The position numbers and the translations under genes are program-made. The notes under the pieces were generated by a model. That model was not told where the DNA came from and did not search any database. It saw only the letters and a list, made by a program, of their open reading frames with translations. Positions 38,195-49,405 of a stretch of DNA of 64,000 bases are shown in pieces; the first letter of the stretch is position 1; the number at the start of each line of letters is the position of its first letter. The stretch comes from Brachionus plicatilis (Eukaryota; Rotifera; Eurotatoria; Ploima; Brachionidae): NCBI GenBank assembly GCA_010279815.1, contig QEOQ01000697.1:1-64000 (forward strand), given 5' to 3'.

Positions 38195-38539
38195 ATTATT
38201 TTCAACATAAAAATAAAGTCTGTTGTAAACTATTCTTTCCAGTAATTTTCCAAAACAACTTGTAACACTTATTGGACGATAGTTATTAGGGTCGGGAGGA
38301 AAATCTTTTTTTTTTAAATCATAGAAATTTTGACGATCTTCGAAGCTTCAGGGAAAAAATCATGTTTTAAGTAATTGTCAAGTATTTATTTACTTTTTTT
38401 TTATCATCAAGGTGCTAATTAACGGATGTCATTTTTTTAAAATTCGTTATATAAAGGTTTTTTTCTTAAGAAAAGTATTACTCGTTTTTTTTTTATTTGT
38501 TCGTTATATGGGGGTTCGTTATACGTAGGATCTACTGTA

Positions 38540-40574
38540 CTCAATGCATTAAAGAAGTAAAAAAATTTTAATTAAAGTACAATTTATAAGAACTTTAATG
38601 AATATGCAATCGTTTTCTTATTGAATGTTTTTCAATCACAATTTACCTAAAAATCTTAAAATTCAACTGCTAAAATATAATTCATGAAATTTAGGTTACG
38701 ATTAAAGGAATATTGAGATTTAAATCGAACCAATGTCAAATTAAGCAGAGGATTGAAAATTATTACGATCACTCGAGATTTCTAAAAAGCAATGTGTTCA
38801 AGAGATCAAAATTGAAGTTTTTTAAATTTTTGCCACTAGTCATTTTTTTTGAAACTTAAGAAAAATCCAAAAATTAAATTGTATAATTTTTAATCTGAGT
38901 TTTTTATCAATTCGAGCTTAATTTTTAATTAATTCGAATAAATTAATGATTAATTAGTCTTTTATTAAAATTTCTAAAAAAATTAAACATTTCTTAAAAA
39001 ATCAACTAAGACTAAATAACCTATGTTTGAAACAATAAATTTAATTTCAATAGAGCGACATTGCAAAAATACATAAAATAAAATATATCTCAACCGTCGC
39101 ACATTTTCAACGCATCTTCAAAATTTTATCTAAAATTTTTATAAAACACAAAAGAACATACCAAATCTTTTTAAATAAAAAAAATTATTTTTTTAATTTG
39201 AAAAAAAATTTAAATATCTAAAAATAACTTCTAAATTCCAAACTACTCGACGCCTTTTTCTTTCTTTTTGGTCTTTATTTTTTTATGGAAATTGATTGAA
39301 TGCTTTGAGTTTTTATTCGTTCAACCGAACCATCGGATTCACTTCCAAAATCAAGCAATTCAAAATCTGGTGAAAAAATTATATCATAATTTTGGAAATA
39401 ATTATATCATAATTAATGTCAAAAAAGGTTTTTTAAATGAAAAAAAGACCAGAGGTAGAACTTTAAGAATACTGTAAAATTTTGCTTTACTTCTAACAAA
39501 ATATGAATTATGGTTTAAAACAAAGCTATAATGCTGGTGGTTTGTTAAACATGAACAAATTTTAAATGCAACAACTGACCTCAATCATAAAATTACGCTA
39601 CAACTTGAATCTGATCTCTTAGATAGGCCTAACCACAGAAAGGGTCATATTTTAATTTAGATTTTTTTAGTGTTTATTTATAGAAAAACCTTTTGAACAG
39701 CTTCTCATACTCGGAAAGCCACTTATAGCCATATTTTAAGCCTAATCTCCTCGATTATTCAAGAATTTATCTAGAGATTAAAACGTAAAACTAGAGATGT
39801 TTAAAAGTCACAAGTCTTGAATCAAGTCCAAGTTCAAGTTCTGGACTGGCAAAAAGATCATTCATCGGTTATGATCACGGCCACATGAATTTTTTGCTAT
39901 TCCAGGTAGTTATTGCGGCCTAGTTTAAGTCAAAGTCACTAAAATTAAGGTTCAAGTCCGGACTTTAAAAAAACTTGGTATAGAACAAGCAAAATAGAAA
40001 GTATTTTTTAACTTAGGTTTAAAAATTACAGTCTTATTCTAAGTAAGAAATATTTATGGAGGTAGTGTTGCAATATTAGTTTAAAAAAATCGATCCCATT
40101 TAATAAAATCAAAAAATCAATCAATTAAAAAATTTTTAAGTTTTTTCTCTAGTCAGATGTTTTTTTTTTTTAAACTAAAGTTTAATTTTGAAAGAGAAAA
40201 ACATAATGTAATTTTTTATTTTTATCTTTTAAAAAAATTAAATACTCGAAATCGCTTAGTTTTAGTAAATTTCACAGCAAATTTGGTTATTTCAAATCTA
40301 ATCTCTTATTTTCTTCAATTCTAAATTAACTTGATAGCGTGTTCATAGATTCAGTAGCATTCAATATAAAAATCTTAAAATCAACTAATTAAGAAACAAG
40401 AAAAACTTAAAAAAAATTAAAAATCTAAACAAAAGGAAATATATCTAAGCTATTTTAAATGAAGGATTGAATTTGAATATCATATGATCAAAATATAAAT
40501 TAAATTTTATTCAATTTATTTTTAAGATTTTTTTTGAAAACAATATTCGAATCAGAGCCAGGATAATTTACACA
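38540..40574. other. Intergenic region upstream of the CAT gene, with AAGTC repeat and an unexplained coding-like stretch
   Basis: It holds an AAGTC-rich repeat (39805-39980). Around 39485-39655 the plus strand reads LLTKYELWFKTKL, then HEQILNATTDLNHKITLQLE and SDLLDRPNHRKGH with one stop. This could be a decayed exon but matches no family I recognise. The rest is A/T-rich and should contain the CAT promoter; no TATA box is obvious. Confidence 0.35.
39805..39980. repeat. Dispersed AAGTC/GACTT-rich repeat, copy 2
   Basis: It opens with aagtcacaagtcttgaatca, like 10246 onward, and contains the core acatgaattttttgct then attccaggtagttattg (39883-39925). It ends with the palindrome aagtccggactt, also present at 10319-10332. 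Same family as copy 1. Confidence 0.65.
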
Positions 40575-43500
40575 ATGTGCGACAAAAATTTTGGATTTTT
40601 GTTTCGTAAGAAACAGATAAACAGTGAAAATATTGGAGAAACAAAGCTTGCCAGGGTGCTCAACACATTTGATTTGACTGCATTAGGTTAATTAATTAAA
40701 ATTGTCCTTAAAAAAAAATAAAAAATTTTTTTTTTTCACAAAAAGGAATCGGATCTACCTTGGGTATTTAAAAGTGAAAACTAAATTTAATTTTAATTTT
40801 GTAAAAATAGGTGCTGGGATTTACGTTTTAGCTGGATCTGTAATCAAAAACGTATCAGGGCCATCAGTTATAATTTCATTTATTGTAGCAGCAATTGCAT
40901 CTGTATTGGCAGGTTTATGCTATGCTGAATTTGGAGCTAGGGTTCCAAAGACAGGTAGTGCTTATGTGTATACATATGTTACCATTGGTGAATTTCTAGC
41001 TTTTATTATCGGCTGGAATCTGATATTGGAATATGTAATTGGCACTTCAAGTGTAGCCAGAGCATTCAGTACTTACTTCGATTCTCTTGTAGATAATAAA
41101 ATACAACATTTTTTCAGAGAATATATGCCTATTAATATAACGGGATTTTCACCGTATCCAGGTATGTCTTGAAAATACTGCAATCAATTTTTTTAATTTA
41201 AATCTAATTTCTTCAGATTTTTTTGCTTTTTCAATTACTCTTTTGATATCAAGTAATTTTTAATTGAAATTAAATTAAATATAATTTATTTTATGTATTT
41301 TTGAATAAAGTAATTCTTGCCGTTGGAGTCCGGGAGTCATCAACAATGAATAATATTTTTACCGGAGTCAATTTACTCGTGGTTACATTCATAATAATTT
41401 CAGGATCTATCAAAGCTGATTTTGATAATTGGTCAATAAGTCCAAATACTGTAAGCTTAATTTTTTAAGGTATTGTGAAATTCTTCCTTTTTTGATGAAT
41501 TAAAATTAAAGTTAATAAAATATACTTAAAAAATTACTGCAACAAAGTGCAACATACTTTGTTGCACCTTTTTTTACTTAAAATAATTTTTCTCATATTT
41601 AAACAAGACAAAAGATAAAATATCAATGATATTTAAATTGATTATTGTGTTAATTTACTAAAAAAAAGAAAATAATGATTTTATTTTAGGTAAAAAAGGT
41701 GGAACAAAGTATGCTGCACTTTGTTGCATTATTTTTTTAAGTATATTTTATTAACTTTAATTTTAATTTATCAAAAAAGGAAGAATTTTTGTTCAATTTG
41801 TATTTGAATTTCACAATACCATTTTTTAATATAAAATAAGATTAGAATTTAATGAAAAAATCACTGAAGACCAACGATAACTTAATAAATTAGCTGCATA
41901 ATAATCATCCAAATTTCATTAGAAGAGTATTAAAATTTGGCAATATTTCTTACAAAATAATATTTTCTCTTAAATATAAATATCAAAAAAATTTTTTATC
42001 ACACAATGTATTTATTAATATTCTAGTGATCAGTGGTATCATGTCAGTTTGGTGAACACTGTGATCACAAAATAATATTTTCTCTTAAATATAAATGTCA
42101 AAAAATGTTTAATCCAACTAGATAATCCAATACCAAGCTTGATTTGTGGACTAAAAAAGGTGATTAAATTCATATATCGAAAAAACACTAAAAAAATTTT
42201 TAATTTAGTATTATTTTACTTTTTATTCTCACAATTGAGAACTTGACCATGTAAATTTTTTCCTACTATAAGTAAATTTTGATTACAAAATTAAAAATAT
42301 TAATAATATAAATAATTTTATTTTTAATTGTTGTATCTCATAATACTGATCACCAATTTGGTAATCAGCGGTTTTATGACCAAATCGACATGATATTATA
42401 GATCAATTTTTTTGTTAACATTTGATTACATTATTGTCATGAGCCAGAAATTCTTCTCTAAAATTTTAAATCAAATCACAATTTTAGTTTTTATTAATTT
42501 AAATATTGATAGTTTTTAGCCTCTTTTAGCTTCTTTATTTCAACTAAAGTTTGGTGCCAATCGATTTTTGATTTTATTAAATTATTTATGGTTCAGTGAA
42601 CTTAAGGAAAAAAGAACAGAACAAAATGGACGATAATTAGTACACTCTAAAAAATAATTAGTTGCATGTATAAAATACTAACTTTATTGTTAAAAAAAAA
42701 TTGCATTAAATAAGAACAAATTGTGTTTTTTTAGAATAATTAATTTCTTGCTAAAAAAAAACATATACAAAAATACTAAGTTTATTCAAAAAAATAATAA
42801 GAAAATAGAAATCTTGATCATTAAAAGGCTTATATAGTAAGCTTAATAAGGATTTTGACCATCAGCTGGTACATGCAGCTATTATCTAAGAAACTATTTT
42901 TGTTATCATTTAATAGTATTAGCCGTAGTGGAAAAGTTGGTTGAAATTCCCGGAATTTTTTTATTTATTTGGCAAATAAATAAAAAAAATTGTTTAATCG
43001 AACCGAAGACTAAACGTGGTCGAAAAGCCAATGACGCTAAAGCATTAGTAAGGCAATGAAATTGTTAATGTAAATTTTTCAAATTAATAAATTTTATAAT
43101 TTTTTATTGAATTTTTTTTACAATAAAGTTATTATTTTTTAAATAAAGTTAGTATTTTTTTACATTAAATTAGCAATTTATACATAATCATTTATTAGTT
43201 AGTATTTTTAGCAATAAACTAATTATTTTTTACAGGTAAATAATTTTTTTTAGGTTTTTTTTTACAGGTAAATAATTATTTATTAGGGTCAAGTGATTTT
43301 TCCCCGAACAAAATGATAAAAAATTGAAAAAATTTTTTTCCTTAAGTTAAAAATTAATTTCGTGCATATTTGCAGCAACTGTCTAAGTCTGCTAATGATG
43401 TGCAAAATCTCTGCAAAATTCACTACGCTCCAATCTATTGAAATGTATTTGCTGCTAAATTTGCAGAGTTTAGCATACTTTGATAGTTGATGCAAATTAT

Positions 43501-46136
43501 GTTGCAAAATGTTGCATTCGCAGAACTTATTTTTAACTTGTAATAAAAAGTTATTATATTTTTTATCATCATTTTCTGTTCTTTTTTATTTTTGGTTCTA
43601 AATTTCATAAATTCATTATTTTTCTTTAAAATAATTTTTGTTTCATAATGATATTTCAGTATAATTTAGTGTGTTTATTTTGTTTAGTTTGTAAATTTAA
43701 CATTGAATAAAAATTGGTCAAATCCATGCAATGAAACATATCAATCATGTGGTAACGGCGGCTTCTTTCCATTCGGATTTTCTGGCATGTAACTTTTAAT
43801 TAAATCAAAAAAAACTTAGCTTTGTTCAAAGCAAACATTTTTAGGCTTGCGGGTGCAGCAAAATGTTTTTATGCTTTTGTTGGATTTGACTGCATTGCTA
43901 CAACTGGCGAAGAAGTAAAAAATCCCCAACGAGCAATTCCAATCAGCATCATATTCTCTCTTATAATTTGCACAGTCGCATATTGTGGTGTTTCTGCTGT
44001 ACTCAGTTTAATGCTTCCCTACTACTTAATAGATGAAAACGCTCCAATGCCGGAAGCATTTAGGATGGTTGGGTGGAACTGGGCCAGATATTTAGTAGCT
44101 ATTGGCGCCATATGCTCCCTATCAACAAGGTTATTTAATCAAGCTCTGTGCCATTCTAAAACAATTAAATCTACTTTATTCCAGTCTTTTAGGTGCCATG
44201 TTTCCTCTGCCACGAGTTTTGTATGCAATTTCTTCTGATGGCTTAATCTTTCGAACATTATCGAAAATTAATCAGAGATTTAAGACCCCACTTTTAGCCA
44301 CAGTATTAAGTGGCTTTTTTGCAGCTTTTATGGCAATGATATTTGATTTAGATCAATTAGTAAATATGATGTCAATTGGAACTCTTTTAGCCTACAGTTT
44401 GGTTGCCCTTTCGGTTTTGATTCTAAGATATCAGCCTGAAAGTGAAGCAAACGAAAGAAGACTGATCAATAGAGCTGACTCAGAAGAAGATTTGAATGCA
44501 AGTCTATTTAAAAGATTATTTAAACCGTCTAAGAACTCGAGTCAAAGAACATCACGTTTAGTCAATGTTTTGTCAGCATTTTGTTGTAAGAAGAAAAAAA
44601 ATGAAATTTTGAAAAAGATTTATTTTAATCTAAAGGTCTCGATATTGTCATAATATGTTTGATTCTGGTATTAGCTGAGGACAAAATTAGACAAACTCAG
44701 ATTATAGTCGCTTTGGCGATTTTTGTCACTATTGGGATGATATTGACATTTTCAATAATTAGACAGCCTCAAAATTCAAAAATTATAACTTTTAAAGTAT
44801 GTATTTGAAAATATCAAAAATTTCTAAATTTTGGACTTGAACTTAATTGCAAAGTATATGCCTAGAGGAATAGTCAAATTTTTTTTAAAATGTCTCTTAT
44901 TTCTATCAATTTTATCTTAAAAATAACAAAGTATACTTTGATAGATCTAAATTTTATTAAATTTAACAAAAATATAACTAATGGTCAAATTGAAAGCTTT
45001 TTGTACTAAAAATAGCATTTGAATATATAAGTTCAATATTTTTTTCTTTAACTTTTACTTTTTTGTTTTGACAAACCACACTCGACTTGTTATAATCCGA
45101 CTTTTCATAAAATCAAGTATTCAGTCAGAATTCTTTCCTAAAATTTAGAAACTCATACTTTTAGTAGTCTCAGACAAAGCGAGTTGGCTGTAAAACTAAA
45201 ATTAAAAAAAAATATCACTATTACTATATATTTGATGATTTATTTATTCTGAAGAGGTTTAATTAAGTTTATATGAAGCAAGTCTTCCGAAAAAAAATTT
45301 AAATGAGTTTTTGAGAAACTAGATTTTTAATGAATTGTTTTTAAATTTCGTTTTTTTATTTATGAAATTGGTTAAGGCATAAAATTTAATATTCATATAC
45401 ATGCTTGATTATATCACAAATAAACTAAAATTTCAAATAAATTCAAATAAATTTTCTTCTAATTTATTTTAATCAAATAGTTCAATTTATCTATGAGACT
45501 TTACTTAAATTTGAATTAAACAAATAAAAACAAAAGAATAATTAATAAAAATTGAAACTTTCCTGAATAAAAAAAAAAAATACATTTTACCTTTTACTGA
45601 TCGAATTCAATTGACTTAGTTCTAAAATTCATTAAAGCATAAAATTAAACTTAATTTAAATCTTGATAAATTAAAATTAATCAATTTTTTCCAAGATGCC
45701 CTTGATTCCAATTTTGCCATTGATTAGCATTTTCATTAACTTTTATTTGATGCTTGTTTTAAATTCAGCAACATGGATTCGATTTGGAATTTGGATGGCC
45801 ATAGGTAAATCAAATTTTTTTCTTTTCAAAATATATATTTTAAATTAAAATTTGCAAAATGATTGAAAAACTCTAAATAGATGATTAATTCACTTGAAAT
45901 AGCAATTTATTTTTTGAAAGAAATTTATTTAATGTTTAATCAGTTTATTTGATCAATAAAAAAATTCAAATTCTTTTTTTTTTGAAGGATTTATTATTTA
46001 TTTTGGTTATGGTGTTTGGAATAGTTCAGAAAGAACGCAGTATAATTTATTAAATACAGATAGTGGTGTTTCATCTTCTAGTGAATCTGCCGATTCAGAC
46101 AATGAGGGAGCCTACGACGACACAAGAAGCTTGTGA
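40575..46136 (+). CDS. SLC7A1-like: Cationic amino-acid transporter (CAT, SLC7A1-4 type)
   Basis: A plasma-membrane APC-superfamily permease for arginine, lysine or ornithine. Eleven exons: 40575-40686, 40746-40763, 40811-41161, 41217-41252, 41311-41450, 43688-43788, 43845-44129, 44185-44585, 44636-44796, 45696-45804, 45988-46136. They close in frame to 620 aa, the usual CAT length. Landmarks: [20 protein letters not shown] (first transmembrane helix, substrate site), [59 protein letters not shown] and the C-terminal [20 protein letters not shown]. The C-terminus is acidic and Ser-rich ([13 protein letters not shown]). Exon 2 is only 18 bp. Intron 5 (2.2 kb) holds four inverted-repeat elements. 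A poly(A) signal AATAAA lies at 46248. The exact substrate within the CAT group cannot be read from sequence alone. Confidence 0.94.
41469..41820. repeat. MITE with TIRs of about 130 bp, in CAT intron 5
   Basis: It begins ggtattgtgaaattcttcc and ends with the inverse, tttcacaatacc. Both arms continue through aagttaataaaatatactta and gcaacaaagtgcaacatact in inverted order. No coding capacity. It is a foldback-type non-autonomous element. Confidence 0.85.
42025..42405. repeat. Probable inverted-repeat element in CAT intron 5
   Basis: tgatcagtggtatcatgtca and then gtttggt (from about 42027) matches, inverted, the segment around 42371-42404 (accaaatcgacatgatatta). The 40 bp of flank starting acaaaataatattttctc are directly repeated at about 41950 and 42066, so part of this is also a short tandem duplication. 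Confidence 0.45.
42645..43245. repeat. Inverted-repeat element with 'AATAATTAGTT' ends, CAT intron 5
   Basis: The left end ctctaaaaaataattagttg (42647) is matched by inverted aaactaattattttttacag (43217-43236). The motif taaagttagtatttttt is repeated within the right half and inverted in the left. A central stretch (about 42925-43065) reads [12 protein letters not shown] and [18 protein letters not shown] in one plus frame, possibly a trace of a transposase; this is not certain. Confidence 0.5.
43295..43600. repeat. MITE, 'tgcaaaatctctgc' family, second copy
   Basis: It shares gtctgctaatgatgtgcaaa then atctctgcaaaattc, the inverse of the core of the element at 2403-2772, plus inverted ends rich in aaaatgataaaaaa. 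It lies in CAT intron 5. Confidence 0.65.
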
Positions 46137-47489
46137 AAAAAAAAAACTTTTTTAGCGATAAATTTTAATTTTGATGTTTTTTATTCGATCAATTATATAA
46201 ACAAAAATCTAATATTTGTATTAAAAAAATTTTATACCAAATTTAAAAATAAAATTTTCTAAATGATGAAATGTCAACCTTTTATGCTGATCTAATCAAT
46301 CTTATCTTTCATACAGGCTTTGTTAGTTTAATGTAAAGAAATTGCCAAGTGCGTTTTTATTTTAAATGTCTAGTTTTAAAGCCACAATAATTATTTTCAT
46401 GCTTGATATATTTTACTCTAAAATTACCTAGACAAATCTGCATTTTAAAATCAATTAGTTTATTTTGATTGAAATTGTGCAAAAAAAATAATTAAAGAAT
46501 CTTATTATACTAAATGTTTTCTTTGAGATAAAATCGTTTCGACTTTTAATCCTTAAATTTAATGCTATATTCGATTTTTAAATTGTACTTGAAAAAGGGA
46601 TTATTTTTTTGGAAGAAAATAAATTTCAAATTTTGTTTAAATGATGAACAAAAAATCAAATTTAGTTGGTTTTTAAATAAATCATTTGTTTTTAATTATT
46701 TTTTTTTAAATGCAAACTTAAAAAGATTTAATTGTAATTGTAAAAACCCACGTTTCAGGTAATATACTAGAAAATAAATGGAAAAATCAAATAAGAATAA
46801 TTTACTTAAAACGTTTGTAAAAAAAGCCAAAAAATATTTTTTCAGTAACACATCAATTTAATTATAATTTGAAGTCATTTTTTCTATTTATTTTCAATTA
46901 AAATGAACAAATTTGCTACTATTACTCTTATTGGACTCAGTAAAGCATACAAAACAATTATCATGGTCATAAATCAACTTGTTTACGCAAATTGCTATAA
47001 CTTGGTATTTCTTAATGGGCGATTTTGTTTGCAAAGCTTGTTATGGAGAATGTTTTATGGAATGAGTAGAAAATATCGATGCACATTAGCGTGGTTTTTT
47101 TTGTCGCCCACTTTGTCTAGCATGGTATTTGGCCCAAATAGTATGTCTCTAATTTATTTATAATTAACTAGTTTTTTGAAATTTTAATTAAAATTATATT
47201 TTTCATTTCTCATCAATTAAAGTAATAGAAGAATGGAAAAATCGTTAATCAAAAACAAAATTTACCCTCCACCTATAATTTTTTTTCTCATATGTCTTGA
47301 AATATGTTAAGTTCGAATTTTGCTTAGTACTTTTTGGTAAAATAGATAAAAACAAACTATTTTTTATGCTTTTTTGAGTGTTATTGTTTTTGCTCATTCA
47401 CAAACGTGAATTAGACTTCGACAATGTGATATACGAATTCAAATTGGCCAAAGGGAGTTCAAGTTTTGCTTCACTGATTTACTATCTAG
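46137..47489. other. Intergenic sequence with an 86-codon ORF of unknown status
   Basis: It holds the CAT 3' UTR. An ATG-initiated frame at 46903-47163 encodes 86 residues (begins MNKFATITLIGLSKAY, Cys- and Trp-containing, no recognised domain). It has better base balance than its surroundings, yet no homology I can name and no visible promoter. I would not call it a gene without transcript support. Confidence 0.3.
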
Positions 47490-47587
47490 TATAAATAAGA
47501 TGTACCATTTTATTTGGACCATCAAACCAACAGAAACAAACAAGTGAATTTGAATTGAGCATTCAGATTATTCTTTAATTCGTAAGT
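47490..47587 (+). promoter_or_regulatory. Candidate core promoter and 5' UTR exon of the Gly/Met-rich gene
   Basis: TATAAATA at 47490-47497 is followed about 30 bp on by a likely start region. A strong splice donor GTAAGT lies at 47582-47587. An acceptor (ttttatttttag) ends near 47936, 47 bp before the ATG at 47983. A second TATA-like site, TATAAAA at 47871-47877, would give an unspliced alternative. These are sequence-only inferences. Confidence 0.4.
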
Positions 47588-47982
47588 GATCGCAAATGAA
47601 AAGTTCTATAGTTTAGCCTTGATTTAAAAACTAATCGAAACGTAAATCACTCAGGCATTTAATTAGAAATGACAATTTTAGTTAAAAAAAGTAAAAAATT
47701 TAAAAAGTTAATAATTTGGCCAAAATTTTGTTGTTGGCTCAATTAAGCTAGGTTTTTAAGTTTTGATAATTAATTTGAAAAAATAATTAGAAAAACATAT
47801 ATTTTCTTTCCACTGGTTTTAGTTTTTCCCACGACAGTTTTTTTTTCCAAGCGTAACCGCGATTTGAGTATATAAAATACTCATTTTTGATATTTTTTGT
47901 TATTCGAACAATATTTGAATTTAATTTTATTTTTAGATTTTAATCTTTACTCCATAAACTAGAATTATTTCAATAAATTAAA

Positions 47983-48702
47983 ATGGGTGGTCGTAACGCT
48001 AGATGTTGTTGTGTTCCAGCTGGTCCAAGATGCCCTCCTGGTTGTATGCCAATTGGAGGCGGAATGGGTGGCTTTGGTCAAGGAATGGGTCTCGGTATGG
48101 GCATGGGTCAAGGAATGGGAGGTTTTGGACAAGGATTAGGAGGATATGGTGCCATGGGTGGATTCGGTCATGGAATGAGCATGGGTCATGGAATGGGTGG
48201 TTTTGGTCATGGAATGAGCATGGGCCATGGAATGGGTGGTTTTGGTCATGGAATGAGCATGGGCCATGGAATGGGAGGCTTTGGACAGGGATTAGGAGGA
48301 TATGGTGCCATGGGTGGATTCGGTCATGGAATGAGCATGGGTCATGGAATGAGCATGGGTCATGGAATGGGTGGTTTTGGTCAAGGAATGGGTCAACAAG
48401 TGCATTTGATTTGTCAGCCAGTTCAACAACAGCAACATTTCCAACCCCAGTTTCCACTACCAGCTCCTATTCCATATCCACCAATGCCAGGACCAACTCC
48501 TATTCCATATCCACCAATGCCATTACCAACTCCACTTCCCCATCCACCAATCAACCCACAAATTCAAAATCCAGTACCACAACAAATTGTTGTTTACCGA
48601 CCATCATCATCATCCGCTGCAAGAGTTCAATGTCCACCAGGTTGTGTGCCTGCAAAATCATTCAGCTCCAACTCTAGTCCATCACCAAGACACAGACAAT
48701 AA
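47983..48702 (+). CDS. Gly/Met/His-rich repeat protein with CPPGC caps (unknown function)
   Basis: A single coding exon of 239 aa; I recognise no family. The N-terminus is MGGRNARCCCVP and then CPPGC (residues 17-21). The middle is a tandem array of 13-residue units, 39 bp in DNA, of two types: GGFGHGMSMGHGM and GGFGQGLGGYGAM. A Gln/Pro-rich part with PIPYPPMP repeats follows. CPPGCVP (217-223) and a basic Ser-rich tail ending RHRQ close the protein. There is no signal peptide or membrane segment, so an intracellular role is likely. Gly2 could be N-myristoylated, with Cys8-10 open to palmitoylation, though residue 6 is Ala rather than the favoured Ser/Thr. The many Met and His residues could bind copper; this is speculation. 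A poly(A) signal lies at 48779. The next gene, 704 bp on, has the same cap plan. Confidence 0.8.
   Translation: MGGRNARCCCVPAGPRCPPGCMPIGGGMGGFGQGMGLGMGMGQGMGGFGQGLGGYGAMGGFGHGMSMGHGMGGFGHGMSMGHGMGGFGHGMSMGHGMGGFGQGLGGYGAMGGFGHGMSMGHGMSMGHGMGGFGQGMGQQVHLICQPVQQQQHFQPQFPLPAPIPYPPMPGPTPIPYPPMPLPTPLPHPPINPQIQNPVPQQIVVYRPSSSSAARVQCPPGCVPAKSFSSNSSPSPRHRQ
48061..48390. repeat. 39-bp coding minisatellite
   Basis: Seven to eight imperfect 39-bp units encode the 13-residue repeats of the Gly/Met-rich protein. Two unit types alternate in blocks, and some units are almost identical at DNA level, so recent unequal exchange is likely. Confidence 0.85.
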
Positions 48703-49405
48703 ACAGTATTTACATAACAGTAGTTTTCCGTAGATTTTAGTATTAGTTTTATATTAATCAAAATATTAAATCTAACAAAATAAACAACCAATCTAAATAT
48801 CTAACATTAGTTGACTTAACAATCATTACTTTTGCCAAGTATTAATTTTTTTTTTTAACACATCAAAATGAATGAATTTTAAAAATGTGATTAGAATCAT
48901 TTTTAAAATTTTCTTTTGGTTAAAAAAAGTCGATTTTTTTTAACATTTATTGAATTTTGGAATATTGTAATCTTTAAGCCCGTATTGGAAAAAATTTAAG
49001 ATAGGATTTTATTTAATTAATTTAAAAAAAACAAAATTTTGATAAAAATTTAGGTTTTTTTTCCACAATAATAAATAAATATATTTTAATAAAAACAATT
49101 TTTTAATTTTTAACCCTAACATAGAAAAACAACTAACAATTTAGATCCTAAATATAAACTAATCAATGACCTATGTCATTTTAAAACTTAATTAAACCTA
49201 TCACGATCGTCAAAAATAATCAATTTTTATTTTAAAAAAGATTTAATTTCCCATTTTCATTAAATTTTATTGAATTTAATTTGTCTCAATATCAAAAATT
49301 ATATTCTTTTGCATCTTCGATAACTAAATCCTAGTCAACTTTATTAATTTAGCTTTGAGATTTACACATTTAGATTAAAATAATAAAACTTTAAAAAAAC
49401 TTAAA
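48703..49405. other. Spacer between the two CPPGC-capped genes
   Basis: It holds the 3' UTR and poly(A) signal of the upstream gene and should hold the promoter of the next. The base content is strongly A/T, in sharp contrast to the flanking coding exons. No clear TATA box. Confidence 0.4.

Larger units (their letters stand above)
35035..38425 (-). mobile_element. LINE (non-LTR retrotransposon) inserted in the pogo/Tigger element, itself split by a MULE
   Basis: Minus strand, 5' to 3': NNYRPISVTSCFGKLLERIV (38300-38220), then FYVENNKI, the 2.1-kb MULE, LANEQSGFRRLRKTADN, VCGLFFDISKAFDKVWHEGL (first catalytic Asp, about 35930-35880), AGVPQGSVISPLLFSIFIND (about 35750), LLFADDLITFF (catalytic FADD, about 35660), and a thumb/C-terminal region to about 35040. 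Stops and frameshifts occur. The RT order and motifs are unmistakable. Confidence 0.85.
34721..38539 (-). mobile_element. pogo/Tigger-type element, deleted, acting as host of a nested LINE and MULE
   Basis: The terminal inverted repeats are tacagtcaatcctcggtata at 34721 and, inverted, tacagtagatcctacgtata ending at 38539; both continue into 'acgaac' and are bounded by TA. Minus-strand coding between about 35035 and 34880 reads GWLCHFKQRNGI, then NWINNVLPDLIKDHAIDDIFN. This is the end of the CENP-B-type DNA-binding domain and the linker into the DDE domain of Tigger transposases. The DDE domain itself is gone. Confidence 0.75.

Noticed and set aside
40702..40810. CAT reading frame starting at 40702
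   Set aside because: It opens on TTG and runs through intron sequence. The real path is exons 40575-40686, 40746-40763 and 40811 onward, which restores the conserved GIGSTLGAGIY.
47999..48457. Minus-strand 152-codon and alternative plus-strand 224-codon frames over the Gly/Met gene
   Set aside because: Both follow from the 39-bp periodicity. The chosen frame alone has the CPPGC caps shared with the neighbouring gene.
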